Of a DNA stretch of 64,000 bases, positions 1-8,778 are shown piece after piece (position 1 is the first letter of the stretch; every line of letters begins with the position of its first letter). The stretch is from Citrobacter freundii (GTDB lineage: Bacteria; Pseudomonadota; Gammaproteobacteria; Enterobacterales; Enterobacteriaceae). Under the pieces are notes generated by a model. That model was not told where the DNA came from. It saw only the letters and a program-made list of their open reading frames with translations, and searched no databases. The stretch is taken from positions 1,054,001 to 1,118,000 of the forward strand of contig NZ_CP099222.1 of the NCBI RefSeq assembly GCF_029717145.1, given 5' to 3'. Made by a program: the position numbers and the translations under genes.

Positions 1-149
1 AGTCCGGTGATCCGTGCGAGCTCACCCGCGCTGGTGCCTGGCGACCCGCAAAGCATGCACAAAATGAGCAACCGCTTCGGGTTGCTCATTGCTTTTAGCA
101 AGCTGGCGGCCTGTTCAGCGCTGGCCTGGAGTTGTTCGAGTTCAGTCAT
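1..149 (-). CDS. ygaV: ArsR-family repressor YgaV, N-terminal part (runs off left edge)
   Basis: The minus strand from 149 reads MTELEQLQASAEQAASLLKA, followed by a MSNPKRLLILCML segment and GELARITG, and is open to base 1. This closely matches E. coli YgaV, an ArsR/SmtB winged-helix repressor of about 99 residues; roughly the first 49 codons are present. The NPKRLLIL stretch is the usual start of the ArsR DNA-binding domain. In E. coli it precedes the rhodanese gene ygaP, which would lie off the left edge. It is divergent from yqaE across about 180 bases. The identification is from remembered sequence and is strong. Confidence 0.9.
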   Translation of the reverse strand, partial: MTELEQLQASAEQAASLLKAMSNPKRLLILCMLCGSPGTSAGELARITG

Positions 150-333
150 ATTTATTTAAGTAATTGCTAAATTAAGCATAGTCTAAAATAAAGAGACAGC
201 TTACGCCAGCGTCAAGAGCGTAAAGGAGGGTAAAACAGCAGGGCGAGACGGGTGGAGTTAGCTACACTGATTATTCTTAGAGATAAAATCTCTTTCTAAA
301 CAATGATTAATTTTTTGCTTGTAGGGAGTGTGT

Positions 334-492
334 ATGGGTTTCTGGAGAATAGTTTTAACGATCATTTTACCTCCGCTTGGCGTGCTGCTGGGCAAAGGTT
401 TTGGCTGGGCGTTTATCCTCAATATTGTGCTGACGCTGCTGGGCTATATCCCAGGTCTGATCCACGCTTTCTGGGTACAGACCCGCGATTAA
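334..492 (+). CDS. yqaE: YqaE, small Pmp3-family membrane protein
   Basis: This is a 52-residue protein beginning MGFWRIVLTIILPPLGVLLG, with two hydrophobic helices (about residues 4-20 and 25-45). That is the length and plan of the UPF0057/Pmp3 family, inner-membrane proteolipids linked in yeast and plants to membrane potential and salt stress. A purine-rich GGGAGTGTGT lies just before the ATG. The last codons overlap the end of the convergent csiR by 4 bases. In E. coli kbp lies between these two genes; here it does not. A longer overlapping frame (303-569) is a shadow. Confidence 0.92.
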   Translation: MGFWRIVLTIILPPLGVLLGKGFGWAFILNIVLTLLGYIPGLIHAFWVQTRD

Positions 493-1181
493 ACTTTTTC
501 TGCCAGCAGTTTGCCGGACATCGCCTGCTGAATAATCGGAATCGGCGTCAGCAGGTGCTGGCGCATTAATTCACTGGCGCGTACGGCATCGCGCGCCAGA
601 ATTGCGTCGGTCAGCGTCTGATGCTGATCGTGTTTATCTTCCAGCATTTCCACCGACAGCACCGTTTTATGCAGCCAGATAAACCGGTAGCGCGCCGCCA
701 GAGAGAACAGCCGTTCACGCATTTGCAGCAGATACTGCGACCCACAGCCGGCAACAATCGCCGTATGAAACGCCTGATGGCGCTGATCCCATTCATCCAG
801 CATCTCTTCGCTGGCATCAACGGCTTCCAGTTTGCTGAGCATATGCGCGCGCGCCAGAATTTCCGCTTCCCAGGCGTCGTCGCCGCGTTCGATAGCCAGA
901 CTTACCAGCATGGCTTCCATATTGGCGCGGGCGTCAAAAATATCCAGCAGCTCCTGCTCAGACATTGACGCCACACGATACCCTTTCTGATTGACCACCG
1001 TGACCAGTCGCTCCGCCACCAGCTGCGAAAGCGCCTCGCGCAACGGTCCTACGCCGAGTTCATAGCGTGACGTCAGCAGACTCATTCGCAATTTTTCATC
1101 GGGCTGAAACACCCCGCGGATAATGTCGTTCTTGAGCCAGCGGTATCCATCAATGGCCGTCGGTTGGGAAATGGCGGTCAT
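489..1181 (-). CDS. csiR: GntR/FCD-family repressor CsiR (GlaR) of the csiD-gab operon
   Basis: A 230-residue FadR-type regulator. An N-terminal winged helix (about residues 10-80, with LLTSRYELGVGPLREALSQL) is followed by an FCD ligand domain containing FDARANMEAMLVSLAIERG and metal-binding-type histidines. In E. coli CsiR represses csiD and is relieved by glutarate. It is the last gene of csiD-lhgO-gabD-gabT-gabP-csiR. The C terminus (KLLAEKV) runs several residues past the remembered E. coli protein, and this extension overlaps yqaE. The start at 1181 aligns with the known N terminus apart from a few extra residues. Confidence 0.93.
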   Translation of the reverse strand: MTAISQPTAIDGYRWLKNDIIRGVFQPDEKLRMSLLTSRYELGVGPLREALSQLVAERLVTVVNQKGYRVASMSEQELLDIFDARANMEAMLVSLAIERGDDAWEAEILARAHMLSKLEAVDASEEMLDEWDQRHQAFHTAIVAGCGSQYLLQMRERLFSLAARYRFIWLHKTVLSVEMLEDKHDQHQTLTDAILARDAVRASELMRQHLLTPIPIIQQAMSGKLLAEKV

Positions 1182-1226
1182 GGTCTTACTCCTGAAAAGG
1201 TGTCCCGGCCTGCGCCGGGAACAGGT

Positions 1227-2627
1227 TTAGCGCGTACTGTGCAACGGTGCTTTTTGCCACGATAGCAGTTTTTTCCAGCGCGCCATAATCGGCACGGTGC
1301 AAATGATCGAGATGGCGAGCAGCCCGGTTGAGATGACTTCCAGCTGTTGTGCCGGACGAAACAGCATCGCCACCAGTACAAAGCCAATAAAACCGATCAC
1401 CAGCCACGTCAGCCACGGATAGAGCCACATTTTCATCTTGATATCTGCACCTTCCGCCAGCAGGATTTTGCGCATCCGCAGTTGGGAAACAGCAATGACC
1501 AGATAGACCAGCAGCGCGATGGCACCAGAGCTGTCGATGAGAAATTTAAACACTTTTGCCGGTGCGTAATAATTCACGATCACGGTGAGAAACGCCGCCC
1601 CGGTAGAGAGTAGCACGGCGACATAAGGCGTTTTGCTGCGGTTGAGTTTACCCATAAAGGCCGGGGCATCACCGCGACGGCTCAGGGAATACAGCATACG
1701 GGAGGAGGTATACAGCGCTGAGTTCAGACAGCTGGTGACTGACAGCAAAATGACACAGTCCATGATCAGCTTAGCGTGCGGGATATGCAGTAACTCCAGC
1801 ACCGAGCGGTAAGAGCCCACCTCTTTCAGCCCCGGCATATTCCAGGGGATTAGCGCGACCACCACAAAAATGGAACACAGATAGAAAATGGAGATACGCC
1901 AGATGACCGAGTTCGTGGCGCGCACGATGTGTTTATCCGGCGTGTCGGACTCGGCGGCAGCAATGGTGACAATTTCTGCGCCCATAAAAGAGAACATGGT
2001 GATCAGCATCGCGCTCAGCACTGCGCCAAAACCGTTGGGCATAAAACCGCCCTGATCCCATAGCCTTGATACTCCGCTGACCTCGGCGTAGGGATAAAAC
2101 CCACTAATCGCCGCCGCCCCGAGGGCAATAAATGCCAGGATGGCAATCACTTTGCACAGTGCCAGCCAGAACTCAAACTCGCCGTAATTTTTGACGCTCA
2201 GCAAATTACTGCCGGTTAACGCCAGCGTGATAACCAGGGAAAATAACCAGATGGGCACGCCCGGGATCCAGGAATGCAGAATGATGGCGGCAATGTTGGC
2301 TTCCAGCGGAATAACCAGCACCCAGAACCACCAGTACAGCCAGCCAATGGTATACCCAGCCCACGGGCCGATGGCCTTATCGGCATAGGTGGAAAACGAT
2401 CCGGTATCCGGCGTGGCGACGGCCATTTCGGCCAGCATGCGCATAATCATCACCACCAGTAACCCGGCGAACAGATAGGCCAGTAGCACCGCAGGACCGG
2501 CTTCTGCAATCGCTACGCTTGAACCGACAAACAGGCTGGCGCCGATAACCCCGGCAATAGACAACATGGTGACGTGGCGTGATTTCAGCCCGCCCCCTAA
2601 ATCATGTGATTGTGACACTTGCCCCAT
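1227..2627 (-). CDS. gabP: 4-aminobutyrate permease GabP
   Basis: A 466-residue APC-superfamily transporter, the same length as E. coli GabP, which imports GABA by proton symport across the inner membrane. It begins MGQVSQSHDLGGGLKSRHVT, and the first helix carries the APC motif GVIGASLFVGSS. About twelve hydrophobic segments follow, ending at RPAQQLEVISTGLLAIS. A 144-base gap holding REP-like repeats separates it from gabT upstream, so it may be expressed below gabDT. It lies 45 bases before csiR. Confidence 0.95.
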   Translation of the reverse strand: MGQVSQSHDLGGGLKSRHVTMLSIAGVIGASLFVGSSVAIAEAGPAVLLAYLFAGLLVVMIMRMLAEMAVATPDTGSFSTYADKAIGPWAGYTIGWLYWWFWVLVIPLEANIAAIILHSWIPGVPIWLFSLVITLALTGSNLLSVKNYGEFEFWLALCKVIAILAFIALGAAAISGFYPYAEVSGVSRLWDQGGFMPNGFGAVLSAMLITMFSFMGAEIVTIAAAESDTPDKHIVRATNSVIWRISIFYLCSIFVVVALIPWNMPGLKEVGSYRSVLELLHIPHAKLIMDCVILLSVTSCLNSALYTSSRMLYSLSRRGDAPAFMGKLNRSKTPYVAVLLSTGAAFLTVIVNYYAPAKVFKFLIDSSGAIALLVYLVIAVSQLRMRKILLAEGADIKMKMWLYPWLTWLVIGFIGFVLVAMLFRPAQQLEVISTGLLAISIICTVPIMARWKKLLSWQKAPLHSTR

Positions 2628-2674
2628 CTTTTAACCTCGTTATTGTTATTGACGTCGCTTCCTGCACCTTACCC

Positions 2675-2749
2675 GTAGGCCCGGTAAGCGGAGCGCTACC
2701 GGGCATCACAATATTGCCGGAGGCGGCGCATGCGCTTTATCCGGCCTAC
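2675..2749. repeat. REP-type palindromes between gabT and gabP
   Basis: Two imperfect palindromes of REP type are seen: GTAGGCCCGGTAAGCGGAGC with its return arm at 2675-2704, and GCCGGAGGCGGCG through CTTTATCCGGCCTAC at 2716-2749. They face each other as in a BIME. Such elements often stabilise upstream mRNA or terminate part of transcription, so gabT may be favoured over gabP; that effect is inferred. Confidence 0.8.
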
Positions 2750-2771
2750 AATCCCCGCTCAGATACGGGGT

Positions 2772-4055
2772 TTAGCCTTGCTTCGCCTCGGTAAAACACT
2801 CGGCGATGATGTCCAGCCCCTGGCGGATTTGCCCGTCTTCAATGGTCAGTGGAACGAGGATGCGCAGCACGTTGTAGTACGGTCCGCAGGAGAGCAGGAT
2901 CAGCCCTTTATCACGGGCGCGGGCGACAATTTCGGCGGTCAATTTCGCATTAGGCTTATGGCGATCGCCGTCTTCGAACAGTTCAATCGCAATCATCGCC
3001 CCCAGGCCACGTACGTCACCAATCTCACGGTGGGTTTCGGCAATCGCCAGCAGGCCGTTGCGCAGGGTGTTGCCGAGGTCATTGGCTTTTTGCAGCAGAT
3101 TTTCCTGCTCGAAGATGTTCAGTACCGCCAGCGCGGCGGCACAGGCAATCGGGTTCCCGGCATAGGTGCCGCCCAGACCGCCCGGTGGGATCGCGTCCAT
3201 CACCTCGGCGCGTCCGGTTACGCCCGCCAGCGGGAAGCCGCCGGCAATTGATTTGGCGAACGTGGTGATATCCGGTGCGACGCCCATTTGTTCCATCGCG
3301 AACAGTGTGCCGGTACGGCCCGCGCCGCTCTGGACTTCATCGGCAATCAGCATGATCCCATGCTCGTCACAAATGGCGCGCAGGCGCTGCATAAAGGCAG
3401 GGGAGGCGGCATAGAAACCGCCTTCGCCCTGGATAGGTTCAATGACGATGGCGGCAATGTCTTCCGGTGCGGCATCGTTTTTGAAGATGCGGTGGATACT
3501 GGCGATGGCGTCGTCTTCGCTGATGTCATGCAGCGCACAAGGATACAGGGCGCGATAAACATGGCCCGGCATCAGCCCCATACCGGCAGAGTAAGGGTTT
3601 ACTTTTCCGGTTAGCGACAGGGTGTAGTGAGTTCGGCCATGGTAAGCGCCGCTAAAGGCAATGGTACCGCTGCGTTTGGTGGCGGCGCGGGCAATTTTTA
3701 CCGCGTTCTCCACCGCTTCGGAGCCGGTGGTCACCAGCAGGGTTTTCTTGGCGAAATCGCCCGGCACCTTTTGGTTCATGATTTCACACAGTTCGAGGTA
3801 CGGCTCGTAGGCCAGTACCTGGAAGCAGGTATGCGACAGCTTTTTCAACTGCGCTTCTACCGCAGAGACAATCTGTGGGTGTAGGTGGCCGGTGTTCAGC
3901 ACCGCGATGCCGCCAGCAAAATCAAGGAATTCACGCCCTTCAACGTCCCAGACCCGGCAGTTTTCTGCGCGTTCGGCAAAAATCGGGTGGATCTGTCCTA
4001 CGCCACGTGGAACTGCGTTGCTACGACGTTGCATGAGTTCTTTATTGGTGCTCAT
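2772..4055 (-). CDS. gabT: 4-aminobutyrate aminotransferase GabT
   Basis: A 427-residue class III PLP aminotransferase that converts GABA plus 2-oxoglutarate to succinate semialdehyde plus glutamate. Family marks include TTGSEAVENAVKIARA near residue 110, FSGAYHGRTH near 135, the PLP-contacting IADEVQSGAGRTG near 240, and TFAKSIAGGFPL, whose lysine (about residue 268) should form the internal aldimine. It is one residue longer than E. coli GabT. It lies 24 bases after gabD in the same operon and can also act on 5-aminovalerate in lysine breakdown. Confidence 0.96.
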   Translation of the reverse strand: MSTNKELMQRRSNAVPRGVGQIHPIFAERAENCRVWDVEGREFLDFAGGIAVLNTGHLHPQIVSAVEAQLKKLSHTCFQVLAYEPYLELCEIMNQKVPGDFAKKTLLVTTGSEAVENAVKIARAATKRSGTIAFSGAYHGRTHYTLSLTGKVNPYSAGMGLMPGHVYRALYPCALHDISEDDAIASIHRIFKNDAAPEDIAAIVIEPIQGEGGFYAASPAFMQRLRAICDEHGIMLIADEVQSGAGRTGTLFAMEQMGVAPDITTFAKSIAGGFPLAGVTGRAEVMDAIPPGGLGGTYAGNPIACAAALAVLNIFEQENLLQKANDLGNTLRNGLLAIAETHREIGDVRGLGAMIAIELFEDGDRHKPNAKLTAEIVARARDKGLILLSCGPYYNVLRILVPLTIEDGQIRQGLDIIAECFTEAKQG

Positions 4056-4079
4056 CAGGTGTTCTCCAGTATTGTTTTA

Positions 4080-5528
4080 TTAAAGTCCGATACACATGTA
4101 TTTGATTTCTAAATAGTCTTCGATGCCGTATTTCGATCCTTCACGGCCAAGACCGGAGGCTTTGATGCCACCAAAGGGAGCGACTTCGTTGGAGATAATG
4201 CCGGTGTTAATGCCGACAATGCCGTACTCCAGCGCTTCACCGACGCGGAAGACGCGGCTCAAATCACGGGCGTAGAAATAGGCGGCAAGGCCGAACTCGG
4301 TATCGTTGGCCTGCGCGATGACGTCAGCTTCGTCTTTAAAGCGGAACAGCGGTGCCAGCGGGCCGAACGTCTCTTCTTTGGCAACTTTGGCATGGTTGGG
4401 CACGTCGACCAAGATGGTTGGCTGGAAGAAATTACCGCCCAGCGCGTGAGCCTTACCGCCGCTGATAATCCGGGCGCCTTTATCCAGTGCGTCGGCAATG
4501 TGTTCCTCTACTTTGGCGACGGCCTTTTCATCGATCAGCGGTCCGGTGGTGACGTCAGGTTGCAGGCCGTCGCCAAGGTGCAGCTTGCTTACGGCTTGCT
4601 GAAGTTTTTCGGCAAAGCGCTCATACACGCCATCCTGGACGTACAGACGGTTGGCGCAAACGCAGGTCTGCCCGGCATTGCGGAACTTCGAGGCCAGCGC
4701 ACCTTCGACCGCTTTGTCGAGATCGGCATCGTCAAAAACGATAAACGGCGCGTTGCCGCCCAGCTCCAGCGACACTTTTTTGATGTCTTTGGCACACTGC
4801 TGCATGAGCTGACGACCAATTTCAGTGGAGCCGGTAAACGACAGCTTGCGCACCAGCGGGTTGCTGGTGAGCTCGTTGCCGACCGCGCCCGCCGAACCGG
4901 TGACCACGCTGAAGACACCTGCCGGGATCCCGGCGCGGTTAGCCAGTTCTGCCAGCGCCAGCGCGGAGAACGGCGTCTGGCTGGCGGGTTTAAGCACCAT
5001 GGTGCAGCCTGCGGCCAGCGCCGGACCGGCTTTGCGGGTGATCATTGCCGACGGGAAGTTCCACGGCGTAATTGCGGCGGTGACGCCAATGGGCTGCTTA
5101 ATGACGATCAGGCGTTTATCGGCCTGATGGCCGGGAATGGTGTCGCCATAAATGCGTTTACCTTCCTCGGCAAACCATTCAATAAAGGAGGCGGCATAGG
5201 TGATTTCGCCTTTGGCTTCCGCCAGCGGCTTACCTTGTTCGAGGGTCATCAGGCGGGCGAGATCGTCCTGGTGCTCAATCATCAGGTTGAACCAGCGGCG
5301 CAGAATCGTCGCCCGCTCTTTGGCGGTTAGCGCACGCCAGGCAGGCAGTGCACGGTTAGCTGCCTCAATGGCTTCACGGGTTTCATCCGCGCCCATTTTC
5401 GGTACGCTACCCAATTGCTGACCGTTGGCGGGATTGGTCACCGCGATAGTTTCGCCGCCGTTGGCGTCGCGCCAGTGGCCGTCAATCAGCGCCTGCTGGC
5501 GAAATAAGGTGGGATCGTTAAGTTGCAT
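4080..5528 (-). CDS. gabD: Succinate-semialdehyde dehydrogenase (NADP+) GabD
   Basis: A 482-residue aldehyde dehydrogenase, the length of E. coli GabD, which oxidises succinate semialdehyde (and glutarate semialdehyde) with NADP+. It shows the ALDH signature VSLELGGNAPFIV around the general-base glutamate and NAGQTCVCANR with the catalytic cysteine pair near residue 288. It lies between lhgO and gabT with a 23-base gap to lhgO, consistent with one transcript. Confidence 0.96.
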   Translation of the reverse strand: MQLNDPTLFRQQALIDGHWRDANGGETIAVTNPANGQQLGSVPKMGADETREAIEAANRALPAWRALTAKERATILRRWFNLMIEHQDDLARLMTLEQGKPLAEAKGEITYAASFIEWFAEEGKRIYGDTIPGHQADKRLIVIKQPIGVTAAITPWNFPSAMITRKAGPALAAGCTMVLKPASQTPFSALALAELANRAGIPAGVFSVVTGSAGAVGNELTSNPLVRKLSFTGSTEIGRQLMQQCAKDIKKVSLELGGNAPFIVFDDADLDKAVEGALASKFRNAGQTCVCANRLYVQDGVYERFAEKLQQAVSKLHLGDGLQPDVTTGPLIDEKAVAKVEEHIADALDKGARIISGGKAHALGGNFFQPTILVDVPNHAKVAKEETFGPLAPLFRFKDEADVIAQANDTEFGLAAYFYARDLSRVFRVGEALEYGIVGINTGIISNEVAPFGGIKASGLGREGSKYGIEDYLEIKYMCIGL

Positions 5529-5551
5529 AATAGCGTCCTGTCGTAAAAGGG

Positions 5552-6820
5552 TTAACGGGTAAAGGCGGCGTGTAATGTCTCCACGCTACGTGCCGCACGC
5601 AGCGTGCGTCCGGGATTGCTCTGGTTTTCCAGTAGCGCATGAACTTTGCTGACGATATGCGCCCCGATGGGGAGAGCCGACGTCGCCGCCGGAGAAGGCG
5701 CGTTGCAGGTGTGAATCGAACGCGGCGTGGTGACAAACAGGAAGTCGTCAATCAGTTTGCCATCTGGCGATACCGCCTGTGCCCGCACGCCCGCAGGCCA
5801 GGGCTGCAGGTCTTTTAGCGTCAGGCTCGGGCAGTATTTTTGTACCCGGCGCAGGTAGCCGCTTTTGCACAGCGAGTTTTTCATCTCGCTTAAGCCGGAA
5901 CGTAAATTGTTTTGCAGCACCCGACGGATGCCGGAAGAGCCGAGGATTTCCAGCGTGTCACTCAACGAAATATCACGTTTACGATAGCCTTCACGCTTAA
6001 ACGCCAGCACCGCGTTGGGGCCGACCGTGACGCTGCCGTCAATCATGCGGGTGAGATGTACGCCGAGAAACGGCATTGCCGGATCGGGGATCGGGTAGAT
6101 CAGGTGGTTGACGATGTGGTTATGTTCCGGCGCCAGACGGAAGTATTCCCCGCGAAACGGACAGATGATAAAGCCCGGCTCAACGCCGAGCATTTTCACC
6201 AGTCGGTCAGCCATCAACCCGGAGCAGCTAATCAGCGTAGCACCCTCATACTCCTGGCCCTGGCGGGTGTGTACGATAACGCCCGCAGCGTGTTCTTTCA
6301 GGCCGCTGACTTCGGCGTTGTAAACAATCTCGCCGCCTTTGGCTTGGAAAATTCTCGCCATCGCGGCGGTGACGTCGCGGTAGCTGACAATCCCGCTTGA
6401 TGGCACAAAAATCCCGCCCAGCCCGGTGATGTTAGGCTCGCGCTCGTGCAGTTCTTCGGCATTGAGCCATTCGCGCTCAAGACCGTTGGCGGCGGTGCGA
6501 TCCCACAGGGCGCGCATACGCTCCATTTCAAGCGTTGAGGTGGCGACCAGCATCTTTCCACAGACGTCATAGCGGATGCCGTTTTGATCGCAAAAGGCTT
6601 TGGTGGCGAGATTACCGGCCAGACAAAACTTCGCCTTCAGGCTGCCGGGGGTGTAATAGACCCCGGCATGGATCACTCCGCTGTTGTGGCCCGTCTGATG
6701 ACAGGCCGGACCGGACTCTTTTTCCAGCAGCGCAATTCTGGCGTCCGGGTAGACATCAATCAGCTGCATGGCGGTCGACATGCCGATAATGCCGCCGCCA
6801 ATAATCACAAAATCATACAT
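5552..6820 (-). CDS. lhgO: L-2-hydroxyglutarate dehydrogenase LhgO
   Basis: A 422-residue FAD oxidoreductase of the DAO fold. The dinucleotide-binding motif VIIGGGIIGMSTAMQL starts at residue 5, and TGHNSGVIHAG follows the usual L2HGDH pattern. In E. coli it oxidises L-2-hydroxyglutarate made by CsiD and passes electrons to quinone. I chose the ATG at 6820 because it gives MYDFVIIGGG at the known N terminus; an in-frame start 66 bases upstream would overlap csiD. The gap to csiD is 19 bases. Confidence 0.94.
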   Translation of the reverse strand: MYDFVIIGGGIIGMSTAMQLIDVYPDARIALLEKESGPACHQTGHNSGVIHAGVYYTPGSLKAKFCLAGNLATKAFCDQNGIRYDVCGKMLVATSTLEMERMRALWDRTAANGLEREWLNAEELHEREPNITGLGGIFVPSSGIVSYRDVTAAMARIFQAKGGEIVYNAEVSGLKEHAAGVIVHTRQGQEYEGATLISCSGLMADRLVKMLGVEPGFIICPFRGEYFRLAPEHNHIVNHLIYPIPDPAMPFLGVHLTRMIDGSVTVGPNAVLAFKREGYRKRDISLSDTLEILGSSGIRRVLQNNLRSGLSEMKNSLCKSGYLRRVQKYCPSLTLKDLQPWPAGVRAQAVSPDGKLIDDFLFVTTPRSIHTCNAPSPAATSALPIGAHIVSKVHALLENQSNPGRTLRAARSVETLHAAFTR

Positions 6821-6839
6821 CCGCTTAATTCCTTCGCGC

Positions 6840-7817
6840 TTACTGATGCGTCTGGTAGTGGTTTGTAGCGTAGGCAAAGTAACCACGCTGGCGCATCAGT
6901 TCGCGGCGCAGGTCCGGATGCGACGTAAAGCGATCGCGCCCGTGCAGCCAGAACAGGTTGTTGATCAGCAGGAATTTACCGACCGAAACCGGAACGGACA
7001 GGATGCTTTTGCTGGTCTCCAGCGCATCGGAGAGCGCGCTTAGCCAGACACCCTCTTCATAATCTTTTGGCTGGACGAACTGGTCGATGTAGCGCATTAC
7101 CGGGCGACCCTGCTGGTCGACGTCAAACACCGGATGAAACACGTCCTGGCTGACGTTTTTGCTTGGCGGCGCGGCAAAACGCATTGGGCGGCGGGCCAGC
7201 GGGTGGGTGAAGTAGTTCTCCAGATGTTCCCAGTCGTCGAGGTGCAGCAGCAGCGAATTGCCGCCGGTCATGTTCTGCTCATCGATTTTCATCATCAGCA
7301 CGTAGTCGGTGATTTCTTCGAGGTAGGTGCCGTCGTTATGCAGCTCCATCACGCGGTGTGGCTGGCGCAGGTAGCTGTCGGAGTTATCGACGTTTTTCAC
7401 CACGAAACGCGCGTAGTACTGACCGCTCATCGCATCAAAGTTGGAGCGGCCGATCAGATGCGCCACTGCCGTTGCCAGTTTGACCATCTCCTCTGCCTGC
7501 GCCACGTCATCGACACCTTCCGCGTTGATCAGCAATGCACCTTCGGCGCGATCCAGCAGCGTTTTTAGCAGCAACGGTTGCAGCTGATTGCCGCACAAGT
7601 CGTCGAGGATGTTTGCCACTTTGAAGCGCAGGAAGGATTTGTATTCCAGCGCCTGCACCGGCCATTGCGCCACGGCCTGCAGAAATTGCTCAGCGGTTTG
7701 GGCAGAAAATGTCAGCTCCAGCAAGCGTGGTGACTGCGCTGACGGTTTCAGCGTGAAGCCACGGTAGTGCTGGGCTGGATCTTCAGCGTTCGGTTGTACG
7801 GCAGTCAGTGCGTTCAT
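6840..7817 (-). CDS. csiD: Glutarate 2-hydroxylase CsiD (GlaH)
   Basis: A 325-residue non-haem Fe(II)/2-oxoglutarate dioxygenase that hydroxylates glutarate to L-2-hydroxyglutarate. The iron triad is visible as H-x-D in MELHNDGTY (about residues 160-162) with a distal histidine in FWLHGRDRF. The start at 7817 ([13 protein letters not shown]) matches the E. coli protein; a further upstream start would add 20 residues with no family support. It is first in the csiD-lhgO-gabDTP-csiR operon. Confidence 0.95.
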   Translation of the reverse strand: MNALTAVQPNAEDPAQHYRGFTLKPSAQSPRLLELTFSAQTAEQFLQAVAQWPVQALEYKSFLRFKVANILDDLCGNQLQPLLLKTLLDRAEGALLINAEGVDDVAQAEEMVKLATAVAHLIGRSNFDAMSGQYYARFVVKNVDNSDSYLRQPHRVMELHNDGTYLEEITDYVLMMKIDEQNMTGGNSLLLHLDDWEHLENYFTHPLARRPMRFAAPPSKNVSQDVFHPVFDVDQQGRPVMRYIDQFVQPKDYEEGVWLSALSDALETSKSILSVPVSVGKFLLINNLFWLHGRDRFTSHPDLRRELMRQRGYFAYATNHYQTHQ

Positions 7818-8077
7818 CAGAATCGATCCTCTCAGTAGATTGTCAGGGAGACATGGCGCTGCTCGTTTCGTAGCCATAAATTAAAAATATCTACATTTTT
7901 GGAAAACGCGCACAGAATGAACTTATTTGTTTGTTATTTGTGATCAAAAACAACAAATATTTAACATTATAAAAGGTGAGGGTAATTACGCGGAGCGGGA
8001 GGATATACGGAGAAGGATCTTTTAAAACAGAGGGTTAATCAGGCTGCCGCTGGCGGAGCGCCGCGACAGCCACAATA
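7818..8077 (-). promoter_or_regulatory. csiD promoter region, AT-rich, with CRP-like half site
   Basis: This intergenic stretch is markedly AT-rich between 7870 and 7980. It contains TGTGATC at 7939-7945, a good CRP half site with a weak partner, next to repeated TTGT-type runs (TTTGTTTGTTATTTGT on the plus strand). In E. coli this promoter is sigma-S and CRP dependent and is repressed by CsiR through TTGT/TTTT-type sites. The positions here are suggestive only; no exact -10 was assigned. Confidence 0.4.
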
Positions 8078-8680
8078 TCAGTAGCCGACTTTGTAAATAC
8101 GACCGGTTTGAATGCCTTCGACGCTGCGGCGATAGGCGTTAGCGACCGTGGCGGCGGGGACGCTTTCAAAGCCAGGGAAGAAACCGTCATACGCCGCAGC
8201 GGATTCACTCAGCACGGTGGGGCTTATCAGGTTAATGCGTATGCCGCGCCCTAATTCGCAGGCTGCGGCGCGTACAAACCCTTCCAGTCCGGCGTTGACC
8301 GTGGCAGCACTTGCCCCTTGCGCAATCGGCTCATGGGCGATAATGCCGCTAATCAGCGTAATCGAGCCGCCCTCGTTGAGGTAATGCTGCCCGGTCAATG
8401 CCAGCCGCACCTGGCCTAGTAACTTATCCTGCAACCCCTGATTAAACTCGCCGTCGGTCATGGTCGACAGGGGGCCAAAGAACAGGCTACCGGTGGCGGA
8501 AACGATGGCATCTACCCGACCGATTTTTTCAAACAGCGCCTGCACGCTGTGCTGTGAGGTGATATCGACCTGGTAATCACCCTGCGTGCGGCCCACGCGA
8601 ACAATCTCATGTTTGCGACCCAGTTCTTCTGCGACTGCGCGGCCGACGGTACCGCTGGCACCAATAATGACGATTTTCAT
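8078..8680 (-). CDS. SDR-fold protein of the Lin1944-like, non-classical subgroup
   Basis: A 200-residue protein with a Rossmann nucleotide-binding start, IVIIGASGTVGRAVAEELG, and the SDR order of strands (IVSATGS, SITLISGI). Where classical SDRs have YxxxK it reads GASAATVNAGLEG, so both tyrosine and lysine are absent, as in the Lin1944-like subgroup of unknown function. The ATG at 8680 is chosen because GGAGG lies five bases before it; a GTG six bases upstream would destroy that spacing. It is divergent from a LysR regulator 98 bases away, which probably controls it. Confidence 0.8.
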   Translation of the reverse strand: MKIVIIGASGTVGRAVAEELGRKHEIVRVGRTQGDYQVDITSQHSVQALFEKIGRVDAIVSATGSLFFGPLSTMTDGEFNQGLQDKLLGQVRLALTGQHYLNEGGSITLISGIIAHEPIAQGASAATVNAGLEGFVRAAACELGRGIRINLISPTVLSESAAAYDGFFPGFESVPAATVANAYRRSVEGIQTGRIYKVGY

Positions 8681-8778
8681 AACCACCTCCGCAATTGTGT
8701 GAGCCGCTATTCTTTAATGAAAATGAAATCGGATAAACTGGCTAAAAGTTAGATGATTACTAACCAGAGGTTTGTAAT

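Noticed and set aside
303-569. 88-residue plus-strand frame overlapping yqaE
   Set aside because: It is the other frame of yqaE and csiR; yqaE at 334-492 matches a known protein of exact length.
4392-5330. 312-residue plus-strand frame opposite gabD
   Set aside because: A long antisense frame caused by GC-rich codon use in gabD; no ribosome site or family resemblance.
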